NCBI RefSeq assembly: GCF_023101665.1
Contig: NZ_CP082162.1
Coordinates: forward strand, 62,001-126,000
Origin: Bradyrhizobium sp. 195
GTDB taxonomy: Bacteria; Pseudomonadota; Alphaproteobacteria; Rhizobiales; Xanthobacteraceae
Length of the DNA: 64,000 nt
Direction of reading: 5' to 3'
Below are positions 34,862-43,931 of this stretch, one piece after another; position 1 is the stretch's first letter; the number at the start of each line of letters is the position of its first letter. The notes below the pieces were generated by a model. That model was not told the DNA's origin. It did not search any database and worked only from the letters and a program-made list of their open reading frames with translations. A program made the translations under genes and the position numbers.

Positions 34862-35302
34862 ATGCCGCAAAGCCACGAGGAAAGCGAGCACCGCCACCGG
34901 CGACTGTTTGCATCCATTGCCAACAAGGCCTCACAGGCGGCCGGGCGTGCATCGACCTTTATTCTGGCCTGCGCAGTAATCATCATCTGGGCGGTCACAG
35001 GGCCGCTATTCCGGTTTTCCGACACTTGGCAGCTCGTCATCAACACCGGGACGACCATCGTGACCTTCCTGATGGTCTTCCTGATCCAGAACTCGCAGAA
35101 CCGCGACAGTGCCGCGATCCAGGTGAAACTGGATGAACTGATCCGGACGGGCATCGTGCAGAACAGCTTCGTAGGAATCGAGCATCTGAGCGCGGACGAG
35201 CTTGAGGATCTGCGCGCGCGTTGCGAAGAACGCGCGAAAGCTGTCGCCGAAGACGCGGTCGAGCGCAAGACAGCGAAGGCCGGCAGGGCCGGAGAGGCGT
35301 AA
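34862..35302 (+). CDS. low-affinity iron permease family protein
   Basis: A 146-residue membrane protein of the small 'low affinity iron permease' family. Two membrane helices are visible: one at about 31-52 (STFILACAVIIIWAVTGPLF) and one at about 59-78 (LVINTGTTIVTFLMVFLIQN). The second is followed by the family segment QNSQNRDSAAIQVKLDELI, and the C-terminal 60 residues are a charged helix. Transport activity in bacteria is unproven. Third gene of the GH15-SDR operon. Confidence 0.85.
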   Translation: MPQSHEESEHRHRRLFASIANKASQAAGRASTFILACAVIIIWAVTGPLFRFSDTWQLVINTGTTIVTFLMVFLIQNSQNRDSAAIQVKLDELIRTGIVQNSFVGIEHLSADELEDLRARCEERAKAVAEDAVERKTAKAGRAGEA

Positions 35303-35359
35303 CGGACTGATCTGCATCCCCCCATCCGCTGTTCCGGAACCCGCGATGCTGCGAAAACG

Positions 35360-35606
35360 GTGAACAGCAGGGTGGCGACAGCGAAGAAGACGGCACGCGG
35401 ACGCAATCAGGACCGGGCACGTCTCGGCGGCGGGCGGGACTACGAAGTGCGGTACGAATCGAAAAAAGACTGGGCGGTCCGCCTCGGGCGTGAAGAAGGC
35501 AATCAAGAAGGTCGGCGCTTATTTACACTCAAGCTCGACATCGCATCGTCGGGAAGCACGAGAAGGGCGGCGAAGGTGTTGGTCTGAACCAAGGTTTACG
35601 TGCTGA
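35360..35606 (+). pseudogene. DUF3606-type gene, frameshifted in a run of A
   Basis: A GTG at 35360 starts a Lys/Arg-rich region leading to RARLGGGRDYEVRYESKK. At the run of six A at about 35461-35467 the frame breaks; the other frame continues TGRSASGVKKAIKKVG, the typical DUF3606 ending. The real C-terminus is probably at or shortly after that point. The break at a homopolymer could be an assembly error. Confidence 0.6.
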
Positions 35607-36611
35607 CAACAGAGCCCGCCAGGGTTCATGCTGCCAGCCGATACTCACGAGGATATCCACTCCTCCAAACGGGAACGACGAAGGCATTGGTTAGTCTGCA
35701 ATTTTCGGCAGGCAGCCGAAGATTCGCGCGAGTAGCCACGGTGCGAAGCTACAGATTTCACGCCGCCGCGACCACCGCGCCCAAAAGAGCAGGGCAGTTC
35801 GCAATGCGTCAAATGCCAATGGAACGCCTCCGTAATCGTGAGCTTTTCGGCTCTCGGCGTGGAGCGAACATGATGGTAGGTGTCTCGGACGGGCCCAGAT
35901 GGAGCCGTAACCGCATCTCAGAGACCCTACGAATGGCCGGCGGGGTCCGGCGGCTCTGCTATCTGCGGCTTCGGTGCATTAAGTCTCATCGTCAAGCCGA
36001 GAGTTCCGCTCTTCTGGCGCTGACAGCCAATTCGATTCCTTGTCGGGACCGGGCCGGGGGTTTCGTACTAAACGTAAGGATTAAGCGAACCATCCGCATT
36101 GTACTTTAAGGCATCGCGATCGCCGATGGCGAAACCATTGAGTGGATTGGCGTCCTGAAAGCCCCATCATAGATCGTCAGCGATCAGAAAGCATTTGCCG
36201 GCGGCAGCTCATCCTTGGCCAAGTGCAAAACGCATTTATGGTCCAGCTATGACCGGTTTGCGATGCGCACCGGCGCCGTTGAACGGATAGATCGCGTCGG
36301 CAGTCTGATTAGAAGGCCGACGAGAGCTACAATGGCGCGCTTCAGATCGAAGTTTTCATATCTTTCATGGCGCTCCTCTGGAACACCATATCGTCCGGTT
36401 TAGGACATTCGCAAAATCAACGCTCGCCTTCCAGAACCACGTTCATAAGGAGGTTCGACGGCGTGTTCGCCGGCTTCGCTCGTTCTGAAGCAAAAGTCGC
36501 GGAGCGTTGCCCATTTGCAACCCGCACAGCCGTTCGGAGTTGTAAGCTGATCGATCAGAACGACCGAAACATATTTCGTATTTACTTTGACAATCTTAGC
36601 GGGGGCAAAAA
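35607..36611. other. about 1 kb without a recognisable gene
   Basis: Open frames here (for example 35600-36109 on the plus strand) are rich in Arg and Ser and have no domain-like pattern. No tRNA, repeat or clear terminator was seen. Confidence 0.35.
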
Positions 36612-36803
36612 GTGTTTGATGTCAATCGCAATGGGAAGCGTGATTTTCTCGTTCTTAGCACAGGGTCCGCGATACCCGTGGCTTACTCTGCAAATAAGTG
36701 GCGCAAGAGCAGAAAAAGAATTCTAAAAGTAAGTGACGAGATTAGATCAACCGTTCAGCGCCAAGGGTATTACGTTCGTCGCTTGCAGGTCACGAAGATT
36801 TAG
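36612..36803 (+). CDS. hypothetical small basic protein
   Basis: A 63-residue, Lys/Arg-rich ORF from GTG at 36612 with GGGGGCAAAA before it ([20 protein letters not shown], then [20 protein letters not shown]). It is less GC-rich than its surroundings. No family recognised; low confidence. Confidence 0.4.
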   Translation: MFDVNRNGKRDFLVLSTGSAIPVAYSANKWRKSRKRILKVSDEIRSTVQRQGYYVRRLQVTKI

Positions 36804-37057
36804 TTCGAACTCATCGGGCCGAATCTGCTGACTGGTGGAGCTGTACTGGGTCCGCTACGGAACGCCAAATCGGCCAGCGCTGAGGCCGCTTTGGGTTGAT
36901 TGCGTCATCCCGCGGCTTTGACTTCCGGTCGGCCGCGCCGAGCGGACATTTTCAGCGTCCAGTGGAGGGTCTCAAATGGGTCACCAGGTGCTCTTGGCAG
37001 GCTGCTTCACCTTGGTCGGCTCATCTCCGGAAAGCAGATCATTGCGGCTCGGCGGGC

Positions 37058-37112
37058 GAAGGTCAGCAACGGGCCACTTCCGGACTCATGCAGCGCAGCA
37101 TCATTCGATGAC
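37058..37112. repeat. dispersed segment next to substrate-binding protein gene
   Basis: The segment GGGCGAAGGTCAGCAACGGG followed by CCACTTCCGGACTCATGCAG recurs in pieces at 38265-38287 (first part) and 40978-41013 (second part). Confidence 0.5.
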
Positions 37113-38072
37113 CTCGTCGGCGCGGACGAGCATCGAAGGCGGTACGGTGAGGCCAAGTGCCTTGGCAATCTTTACGTTGATCACCAACTCGAATTTTGTC
37201 GGCTGCTCCACCGGCAGATCGGATGGTTTGGTGCCTTTGAGAATCTTATCGATATAGCTGCCTGCACGGCGCCATATAGCGGGTAATTCGGGTCCGTAGA
37301 CGACCAGTCCGTCCTTGGCGAATTGGCGGAAGAGATAAATCGCGGGCAAATTATGCTTGGCCGCGAGCGCGACAACTCGGGGGCCCTCGAAAACAGTAAG
37401 ATAGTCGCCCAAAACTATTATTGCATCGGCGTGCTGGGCGACGGCGGAGGCAAAGGCTACATCCAGTTCCTCGGCCTTGCTCGCCTCAACTGTCGGCAGG
37501 GCCACGCCTATGTTTCCGGCCGTGCGCGGTATTTCTTCCGCTAACAGTAGCCGGTGAATCGCATTTTCTGGATTGACCAACAGCGCAATTTTCGTAGCGC
37601 CAGGCACCAGTTCCCTGAGGATCTCGACATTTTTTCCTGTCATGCCTCCGGGCACGGAGGTCGCGAGACCAGTGATGTTGCCACCCGGATGTGACAGGCT
37701 CTGCACGAGGCCGATAGCTATCGGATCGTACACCGCCACGAACACAATCGGAATTGTGGTAGTGGCCGCTTTCAGCGCTATGGCTGGGTTCGGTCCCGAA
37801 GCAATTATCAACTCGGGAGTTAAGGCCACCAAGTCGGCGGCTAAAGCTGGTAGGCCGCCGGCCGGATCACGATAATCGACAAGCAGGTTCTTGCCCTCGA
37901 TCCAGCCCTTCTCGCGCAAGCCGCTAAGCCATGCAGCGTGACTTGGGTCGCGGGTCGGATCATCTGCCCAACGACCAAGGAAGCCAATTCGGCGAGGTTT
38001 TGCTTGCGCGAGCGAACGCCGAGGTGAAACGAGCACCGCCGCAGTAGCTCCTATGAACTCCCGCCGCTTCAT
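37101..38072 (-). CDS. orphan ABC-type substrate-binding protein (PF04392 type)
   Basis: A 323-residue periplasmic binding protein. ATG at 38072 follows GAGGAACGA and starts MKRREFIGATAAVLVSPRRS, a short twin-Arg-like export signal ending near AQA. The family pattern is clear: PRRIGFLGRWADD, LREKGWIEGKNLLVDYRDPA, PIVFVAVYDPIAIGLVQSLS, HPGGNITGLATSVPG, and the conserved end TKFELVINVKIAKALGLTVP, SMLVRADEVIE. No permease or ATPase gene is adjacent; such orphan proteins are numerous in Bradyrhizobium. Ligand unknown. A paralogue lies at 51974-52969. Confidence 0.9.
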   Translation of the reverse strand: MKRREFIGATAAVLVSPRRSLAQAKPRRIGFLGRWADDPTRDPSHAAWLSGLREKGWIEGKNLLVDYRDPAGGLPALAADLVALTPELIIASGPNPAIALKAATTTIPIVFVAVYDPIAIGLVQSLSHPGGNITGLATSVPGGMTGKNVEILRELVPGATKIALLVNPENAIHRLLLAEEIPRTAGNIGVALPTVEASKAEELDVAFASAVAQHADAIIVLGDYLTVFEGPRVVALAAKHNLPAIYLFRQFAKDGLVVYGPELPAIWRRAGSYIDKILKGTKPSDLPVEQPTKFELVINVKIAKALGLTVPPSMLVRADEVIE

Positions 38073-38314
38073 TCGTTCCTCATCGTAGCTTGAGGACGAT
38101 GGGGTGCAGAGTATCACTCCTTGACGTTCGTCGCATGGTGAAGTGCAGTTCTCCGTCGCAAAGCGGCGCCATGTCGCATGCCCGCAATGGGTCAAACTGC
38201 GACTTCAACCCTGTTTCACGGAAGGTCCGGTCTACGGGATATCGGACTCTGCGGTGGTTCGGGCGAAGGTCAGCAGCGGGCCAGAAGCGGAAGTCGGTAC
38301 GCGGCGGACTTTTG

Positions 38315-39043
38315 TCATAGCGAGGGATTCTGATGCAGATAGGTCGGATCGAACTGACCCAACTCCTCCAGCCTGGTCTTTTCAAGCAGGTGGTAGTTTT
38401 TCCGCTCGGTCGCGACGAAACCTTCGTGCCTAAGCTGCTGCAGGGTTCGGTTGGCGTGGACGATCGATAGCCCAAGGCAATCCGCCAGTTCGACCTGCGT
38501 GATCGGTAGCTCGAATGAGCCGTTTGCCGTCCGCCCGATCATTTCAAGCCGTGCGTGGATCTCTGAAAGCAGGTGCGCCATACGAGGAAGCGCGGGCCTG
38601 CACCCAACGTTGGCTATCCATTCGCGGAAAATTGCCCCATCGATCAAGGTCTCACGCCAGAGCGCTGCTGATACATTTGCGCGCTGTCGGATCAACTCGC
38701 GAAGTGCATCGTGCTGGATGAAGCCGAGGGTGCAATCCGAGAGAGTAGTTAGATCATGATCCATGACGTGCAGGTGCAGGCTCTGAAGGTCAGGAATGTC
38801 CCCCGGGATTTGAATCGAGAGAATCTGCCGTACTCCGTCAGGCGTGAGCTTGGACCGGAACGCGAATCCTTCAATAATCAGGCAGGATTCGGAAGGTCGT
38901 TCACCCTCGCGCACGAAATAATGATGAGCTGCAATGCGTTTGATTTTGATAGGCAATCGCTCGATTGCAAGAACATCGTCTTGATCGAGCCGACTGTTCT
39001 TCTTGAGTTTTAGGACGAGCGCATCCGTTGACGCACCTGGCAT
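38315..39043 (-). CDS. Crp/Fnr-family transcriptional regulator
   Basis: A 242-residue regulator. An N-terminal cyclic-nucleotide-binding-like barrel covers about 20-130 (HHYFVREGERPSESCLIIEG, then LQSLHLHVMDHDLTTLSDCT). A dimerisation helix follows, then a C-terminal HTH at about 180-215 (TQVELADCLGLSIVHANRTL, QQLRHEGFV). No Fnr-type Cys cluster. A GAGGTG site precedes ATG at 39043. This type is common next to stress and small-molecule genes in Bradyrhizobium; the regulon is unknown. Confidence 0.9.
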   Translation of the reverse strand: MPGASTDALVLKLKKNSRLDQDDVLAIERLPIKIKRIAAHHYFVREGERPSESCLIIEGFAFRSKLTPDGVRQILSIQIPGDIPDLQSLHLHVMDHDLTTLSDCTLGFIQHDALRELIRQRANVSAALWRETLIDGAIFREWIANVGCRPALPRMAHLLSEIHARLEMIGRTANGSFELPITQVELADCLGLSIVHANRTLQQLRHEGFVATERKNYHLLEKTRLEELGQFDPTYLHQNPSL

Positions 39044-39192
39044 CGCACACCTCTAATTACTTTTGTCCGAGGAAGTTTGAGCCGGAATGGAATTGCCGCT
39101 CTAGCCGCGAAAGCGAGTAGCAGCCAGCAGCGCCCAAGGGACACAGCCGCTGATCGGGACAATCGTAAGTTAGGGCACAAGTTCCTACCATT

Positions 39193-39438
39193 TTAATTAA
39201 CTGCCGGAACCACCTGTTCGATCTCAAAAATCAGCACGACCCGCAGTACTGGGCCGAAATCATCTCGAACCTCGATGGCGAGCGTGCGCAGGACCGAACC
39301 CGGCAGCACGTCTTTGGCGAAGTCTGCCATTGCTCTTGAAGCTTCGTGCTTTACTTCGTCGATGGTCGCAAACTGTGCCCCGATGTCGTCGGGTACAAAA
39401 ATGTTATTGTCGCGGGTATCGAAGAAGTAATGAGGCAT
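39193..39438 (-). CDS. DUF6894 family protein (copy 1 of 3)
   Basis: An 81-residue protein that begins MPHYFFDTRDNNIFVPDDIG, the DUF6894 signature, and goes on with DEVKHEASRAMADFAKDVLP and RTLAIEVRDDFGPVLRVVLI. Function unknown. It has paralogues at 40120-40398 and 51431-51676. Confidence 0.85.
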   Translation of the reverse strand: MPHYFFDTRDNNIFVPDDIGAQFATIDEVKHEASRAMADFAKDVLPGSVLRTLAIEVRDDFGPVLRVVLIFEIEQVVPAVN

Positions 39439-39479
39439 GGATGGAAACCTGTTGCAACGGCTGGCGTTCCTAGCATTCT

Positions 39480-39704
39480 TTAGATGCTCAAGGTGGGTGA
39501 GGTATTCGTCTCGCCCGGTTCCTTCTGGGACAACTGTCCCTCATAAGCCACTAAGCTGCGCTCGCTTACGGGCTTTGCGGCCTCAGATTCGGCGCCCAAG
39601 GAAAAGCACCGCGAGAAGCGTTGGCAAAAAGCAACGCTAGCCAAGATCAGCAAAACAACAATAGAGGCGAAGTGCCAATCTATGTCGCCGCGTCCGGCCC
39701 GCAT
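39480..39704 (-). CDS. small single-pass membrane protein
   Basis: A 74-residue protein from ATG at 39704 with a strong GGGAGAGC site. One hydrophobic helix sits at about residues 12-28 (FASIVVLLILASVAFC), followed by a polar C-terminus of about 45 residues. It overlaps the 3' end of the next upstream gene by 25 bases, suggesting coupled translation. Function unknown. Confidence 0.55.
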   Translation of the reverse strand: MRAGRGDIDWHFASIVVLLILASVAFCQRFSRCFSLGAESEAAKPVSERSLVAYEGQLSQKEPGETNTSPTLSI

Positions 39705-39886
39705 TGTGCTCTCCCGCGCCAATCGCGCGCCTCAAAGACTAGAGCGGTCCGCCTTCTTATCTCGTCCTCGATTTCTTCAAGCAAGTTGAGGAGCTTGGGA
39801 CCGTCCATTTCCTCACGCGCGGCCCGCTTGTAGCGCTCCACGATCTTCAGCTCGGTCGCCGAAATAAGTCCGGCCCCGTTTTCCAT
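39680..39886 (-). CDS. small acidic helical protein
   Basis: A 68-residue protein from ATG at 39886, 9 bases after GGAG (MENGAGLISATELKIVERYK, then DGPKLLNLLEEIEDEIRRRT). Helical and charged. An ATG 12 bases upstream is an alternative. Likely co-transcribed with the membrane protein gene it overlaps. Confidence 0.5.
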   Translation of the reverse strand: MENGAGLISATELKIVERYKRAAREEMDGPKLLNLLEEIEDEIRRRTALVFEARDWRGRAQCGPDAAT

Positions 39887-39950
39887 CGCCGTCTCCATCC
39901 ATAGGGTTGGGGGCCACAATCGTTGACCGAGAGCCGAGATGCTCCAGCCT

Positions 39951-40073
39951 TCAAGGCTCGGGTGCTGGCGCGTTGAGTTCGAGCCGTTCCGCTCTGGCCC
40001 GGTACTCCTCCGCTAGCTCGTGTAGGGCAGATTTTGTCTGAGGTTCGGTTGTTTGCGCGCGATTCTCTGTCAT
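39951..40073 (-). CDS. 40-residue small protein
   Basis: Very short ORF with ATG at 40073: MTENRAQTTEPQTKSALHEL, then AEEYRARAERLELNAPAPEP. A GGGCGG site precedes the start. It forms one long amphipathic helix. Too short for routine calling; support is the codon choice and the spacing in a run of same-strand small genes. Confidence 0.45.
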   Translation of the reverse strand: MTENRAQTTEPQTKSALHELAEEYRARAERLELNAPAPEP

Positions 40074-40119
40074 GACCGCCCAATTAACCAGTCACGCCAG
40101 AGCAGCGCACTAACCTAGG

Positions 40120-40398
40120 CTAAAGGCCGTCAATTTCCTTTAAGAAACGGCTTCTGCTTCTCCCGATCGGTGTTGCCGCAGCCACTTCAACAGTAGCCGA
40201 CACGGTCATGATCGGGACCTCTTCCGTTCGTACGAGCACGGACAGCTTCTCGGTTAAGCTTGAAGGACTGTGGTCTCGTATCCCCTCGGCCAAGTATCTC
40301 ATCGCAGCGTCCCGCGCGGCCGCAAAATTCGGAAGCTCTTCGCCCTGATCGTCAAGGATGGCGCCGGCCGAGTCCTGATAGTCGAAGTAAAAACGCAT
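40120..40398 (-). CDS. DUF6894 family protein (copy 2 of 3)
   Basis: A 92-residue protein starting MRFYFDYQDSAGAILDDQGE, then AARDAAMRYLAEGIRDHSPS and a C-terminal strand (PIMTVSATVEVAAAT). It is divergent but keeps the family start and helix. Function unknown. Confidence 0.75.
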   Translation of the reverse strand: MRFYFDYQDSAGAILDDQGEELPNFAAARDAAMRYLAEGIRDHSPSSLTEKLSVLVRTEEVPIMTVSATVEVAAATPIGRSRSRFLKEIDGL

Positions 40399-40486
40399 GT
40401 GGCCGACACGGTCTTGGTTGGGGCGTTCCTATCCGAGCGAGCCGGCGCCGAGCGTTTAGCTTTACTTACTCAAAATGAGCAGTCGC

Positions 40487-40820
40487 CTAATCCGCGTCCG
40501 TCCCACGCCCTTGCGTGCGTTTCTCGGGCAGTTTGCGTTCAACGCCGTCCGCGCCGACACGCTTCCACTGCGACATGTGTCGCAGTGGCTTCGACATTCT
40601 TACGGGCGCGGTTTACGGTGCGGTCGGCGACGCTGAGTTCTTTGGCGATGACGCGATCTGACTTTTCCGGGCGGGGCTGCATCTCTTCCATCGTCCAATG
40701 GAGGCGCTGGAGCCACCATTGGCTCTCTACGATACATGAGCGGTTCTGCCGACCAAGCCTGCGGCTCTCGGCAATGGCGTCATCGGATCGTTTCAGAAGG
40801 TCGCTTTCGGTCTCGCTCAC
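40487..40820 (-). pseudogene. small helix-turn-helix protein gene, frameshifted
   Basis: The first frame (40539-40820) gives MSETESDLLKRSDDAIAESR and an HTH (SDRVIAKELSVADRTVNRAR). One base shift at about 40575 leads to the second frame WKRVGADGVERKLPEKRTQG ending at 40487. An HTH followed by KRVGADG is a known arrangement in small phage/plasmid-like DNA-binding proteins, so the two parts belong together. Nonfunctional unless the shift is a sequence error. Confidence 0.6.
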
Positions 40821-41159
40821 GCGGCGAAGCTAACCGCTGGTAGCCTGGCCGTCACGTTACAAGTCGCTCCGCTCTCAGCGCTTAGTCCACTCCCTTCGAG
40901 GAAGTGCAACGTGGGAGCCTCAAAGTCAGCTAACGGTCAAAATGCGAAGAACTCGACGTGAGCAAATCTGGTCCGCCTCCGGGCCACATCCGGACTCGCA
41001 GCGCAGCATGATTCGGCGCCGGTTGTTCCAGTGCCGTATGGTTCAGGTATCTCGCGCCCTCATTCCGTAAAGGCGGTGCTCCGACGGGGCGAAGGCCAAC
41101 TGAGGCGGCCTCGCCCTTTTAAGGCGACTTGAGGCCGTTCATCACCGCCATTCGGCCGA
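40821..41159. other. intergenic with dispersed repeats
   Basis: Contains the dispersed repeat (40935-40985) directly followed by a segment shared with 37073-37110. No gene recognised. Confidence 0.45.
40935..40985 (-). repeat. dispersed repeat copy
   Basis: Inverted relative to the copy at 12641-12753: GGTCAAAATGCGAAGAACTC, then GACGTGAGCAAATCTGGTCC. Confidence 0.75.
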
Positions 41160-41675
41160 TCATTTCGGTGGATGCGAGTTGCCGTGTGGTTGATTGGGCG
41201 TACTCTCCATCGTCACCATTACCTCGAACCGGGAAAACATGGCCACCCGTTGAGGATCGGCCTTGCTCTCCGCCGCCGCGAGATCGCGCTCCAATGAAAT
41301 CGCTTCCTGCTGCGGAACTCCGGCTTGCCTCAGCGCTTCACGCGATCTGATGCCGTCACCGGCGCACAGCACGATCACCCAGGACGCTTGTTTGCGGCGA
41401 AGGAGAGCCCGGCCGCCCATTTCGCCCTGCGTCCAGTCGGCAATGGCAAAACCATCGCCGACCACGATTGGAGATACCGTGAGGACAGCGTCTGGCTTGT
41501 CGAACATGCCATGCAGCAGTCCTTCGATTTCGGCCTCTGCTCCCGCTTCCGCCGCCAGCACTGCAGCGCTGGCCAGCAGAACGAACGCAAGCGAAAAGGC
41601 ACGAAGGCTCGCCGTGATCAATCCTCTGCTGGAAAAGAACACCGAAATGCCGCGCGGATCTCTCGTGCTCACCAT
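41160..41675 (-). CDS. copper uptake system-associated protein
   Basis: A 171-residue exported protein with an N-terminal hydrophobic signal (SLRAFSLAFVLLASAAVLAA). The mature part matches by eye the small 'copper uptake system-associated' family: EIEGLLHGMFDKPDAVLTVS, ADWTQGEMGGRALLRRK, WVIVLCAGDGIRSREAL and VPQQEAISLERDLAAAE. Its ATG overlaps the TonB receptor stop by seven bases (ATGGTGA), showing coupled translation. The last 15 residues are polar. Metal binding itself is not evident. Confidence 0.8.
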   Translation of the reverse strand: MVSTRDPRGISVFFSSRGLITASLRAFSLAFVLLASAAVLAAEAGAEAEIEGLLHGMFDKPDAVLTVSPIVVGDGFAIADWTQGEMGGRALLRRKQASWVIVLCAGDGIRSREALRQAGVPQQEAISLERDLAAAESKADPQRVAMFSRFEVMVTMESTPNQPHGNSHPPK

Positions 41676-43879
41676 CGATACCTCACGCCGGCGTAGACTG
41701 CCCTCCCGTTGCCAGGCTCGAACAGAGGTGAGGTCGGTGTTGCCCGGTCAATGATGCTCGCGCTCGCGATATAGGCCTTGTTCGCGATGTTGCGCGCCTC
41801 GATGTAGCCCGTGACCGGACCGCCATTGTCGAAGCCGGCCTTGAGGCCCCAAATCGCATAGGCCGAGCTGATCAGCGTGTTGGCGCTGTCGACGAAGTAA
41901 GCCTGCGGCACCCATTCCAGATTGGGTCCGAAATAGAGACCGCTCGGGTGCTTGTACAGCAGTTCGGCGCGCACGAAGTGGCGCGGCGCGCCTGGTAGCT
42001 GATTATTGCCGAACACCGGATCGTTGTCGAAGCGGAAGTCGTTAAGTGTGTAGGCGACATTGAGCCAGATCTTGTCGGGCGCCGGTCCGCTCACGAAGAC
42101 GTCGCGAAAGATTGCGGCGCCTGCGCCGGCCTCTACGCCCTGATGGATGGTCTTGTTGGCGTTGGTGACATTGCAGTTGCCGAATGCGCTGTAGAGGCAC
42201 AGCAGCTCATCGTCGATGTTCGAGCGATAAAAGGCAATCTCCCACGCGTAATCGGGCCGCTTCATACGGGTTCCGATTTCGTAAGTCGTGGCGGTTTGCG
42301 GCTTGATTGAGAAGAACGGAATGGTGGGCAAGGTCGGATTCAGGAAGTTCGGGCTCACGCTCTCGCCAAAGCTAGGCACTTCAGCGCTCCGCGAGATGTT
42401 GCCAAACACCTGCCAGGTTGGATCGACCTGCCACAACAGGCCAACCTTGGGGCTCCACAGGCTAAAGGTGCTCCGACCGTTGACGTCGCCATTGGTCGAA
42501 AAGTTCACTTGCTGATCGCGCACCGCGAACAGATATTGCGTGCCCGCCACGAATGCGACGTTTGGTACGAAGTAGAACGAGTTCTCCGCATAGGCGGAGT
42601 AATTTTGCGGCTTCTGCAACAATGATGAGGTCGGCGTCCCCTTGAAGCCGCCCACATTGACGAATTGCTGCGCATCAATGGTGCCGTTCAGGATGTTGAA
42701 ACCGGCCACGAATCTATTGCGGAATCCACCGATGAAGCGATCGTCTGTGACCTTTGCGAAGCCGCCGTAGTCTTTGTACCGGTAGTCGAGCCATTGAAAG
42801 ATCGGATGCATCAAGTGCCGATCGACCCCGAACGCCCCGAGCTCAACCTGGGTATCTTCGAAGCGAATGGTCGTCTTGTTTGCTATCCGCACGGTGTCGA
42901 TATTGCGCTGCCAGTCATTAGCGACGTTGATCGGAGCCGCCGAGGTCGGCGAGGTCAGCGCTGTGGTTCTGTCCACGCTGCCCGGAATGCGCTGGCGTAC
43001 CTCGTTGGCGTTGAAATAGAACCGCGTTTCGACGTCCGGCGATATCTGATAACCGATATTGCCGTTGATGCGGTTGCTCGATCCGAAGCTATGATCCCGA
43101 AAGCCGTCGGATGCCTGGGTCGAGGCAGTGACAAAGCCATCCCATGGGCCGTTCGCACCGCCGGCATTGGCTTGCAGTCGCTTGAAGCCGAAGGCACCAA
43201 GATCGAAGGACACTCCGTTTGGACGCGGATCGCGACCAGTCGGGATGACGAAATTGATGGCACCACCCAGGGAATTAGCCCCGTATTGCAGCGCGTTGCC
43301 GCCCTTTTGGACAGCTACATATTTGTAGGCCGTCGGATCGATCTCCTGAAAATCACCGTAGCCATCTGCCGTGTTGATGGGAATGCCGTCCATGTAGAGC
43401 TGGACGCCACGCAGATGAAAATTGCGCGACAGTCCGGAGCCGCGGATCGACAGGCGGGTGTCGTCACCCCATTTCGGCTGGGCGAATACGCCCGGGACGT
43501 AGTCCAAAATGTCCTTGATCGTGTTCGAGACCGTCGAGTTTCTGTAGGCCTCGGCGGGCACGATCGCCACGCCGCCTGGTGTGTTGTTGATCTCTTTAAG
43601 GGCCTGCTGTGCTGAGAGGACGCCGAGCGCTACGCGCGATGCGCCAATCTGGTCGCCCGCCGATTGGACTGGTGCCTCTGGCGTTCGTCTGGCACGCGCA
43701 ATGCGCGGTGAACGGACCGCGACCCGGGATGGACGGCTAGTCGCATCCCGCTTTTGCTGAGGTGCTTCCACGGTCACGGGCGGCAACTGCTTCTGCCCGT
43801 TTGATTGCGCGTTTACAGGTGAAGAAAGGATGGCGCTGGCGAGCGCACAGGCTCGTAGCCACCCGAGAGCGGATGACAT
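41669..43879 (-). CDS. TonB-dependent outer-membrane receptor, probably copper
   Basis: A 736-residue outer-membrane receptor with a signal peptide ending near VNAQS. A low-complexity linker follows, then the plug domain (about 95-215: EAYRNSTVSNTIKDILDYVP, LSIRGSGLSRNFHLRG, GGNALQYGANSLGGAINFVI). The 22-strand barrel makes up the remainder and closes with GRAVYAGVRYRW. Position between DUF2946 and a copper-associated protein suggests copper or copper-chelate uptake, similar in type to the TonB receptor of the copper-induced pcu operon of Bradyrhizobium; the pcu chaperone genes are not here. Confidence 0.92.
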   Translation of the reverse strand: MSSALGWLRACALASAILSSPVNAQSNGQKQLPPVTVEAPQQKRDATSRPSRVAVRSPRIARARRTPEAPVQSAGDQIGASRVALGVLSAQQALKEINNTPGGVAIVPAEAYRNSTVSNTIKDILDYVPGVFAQPKWGDDTRLSIRGSGLSRNFHLRGVQLYMDGIPINTADGYGDFQEIDPTAYKYVAVQKGGNALQYGANSLGGAINFVIPTGRDPRPNGVSFDLGAFGFKRLQANAGGANGPWDGFVTASTQASDGFRDHSFGSSNRINGNIGYQISPDVETRFYFNANEVRQRIPGSVDRTTALTSPTSAAPINVANDWQRNIDTVRIANKTTIRFEDTQVELGAFGVDRHLMHPIFQWLDYRYKDYGGFAKVTDDRFIGGFRNRFVAGFNILNGTIDAQQFVNVGGFKGTPTSSLLQKPQNYSAYAENSFYFVPNVAFVAGTQYLFAVRDQQVNFSTNGDVNGRSTFSLWSPKVGLLWQVDPTWQVFGNISRSAEVPSFGESVSPNFLNPTLPTIPFFSIKPQTATTYEIGTRMKRPDYAWEIAFYRSNIDDELLCLYSAFGNCNVTNANKTIHQGVEAGAGAAIFRDVFVSGPAPDKIWLNVAYTLNDFRFDNDPVFGNNQLPGAPRHFVRAELLYKHPSGLYFGPNLEWVPQAYFVDSANTLISSAYAIWGLKAGFDNGGPVTGYIEARNIANKAYIASASIIDRATPTSPLFEPGNGRAVYAGVRYRW

Positions 43880-43931
43880 GGTATCAAAACTCCCAATTGA
43901 ACTGACGACTATTGGCGCTGTGGCGCTGCTG

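Noticed and set aside
33872..34897. 341-codon antisense ORF over the SDR gene
   Set aside because: The SDR cofactor and active-site motifs are on the plus strand.
42665..43615. 316-codon ORF opposite the TonB receptor
   Set aside because: Antisense shadow; the receptor plug and barrel signatures are on the minus strand.
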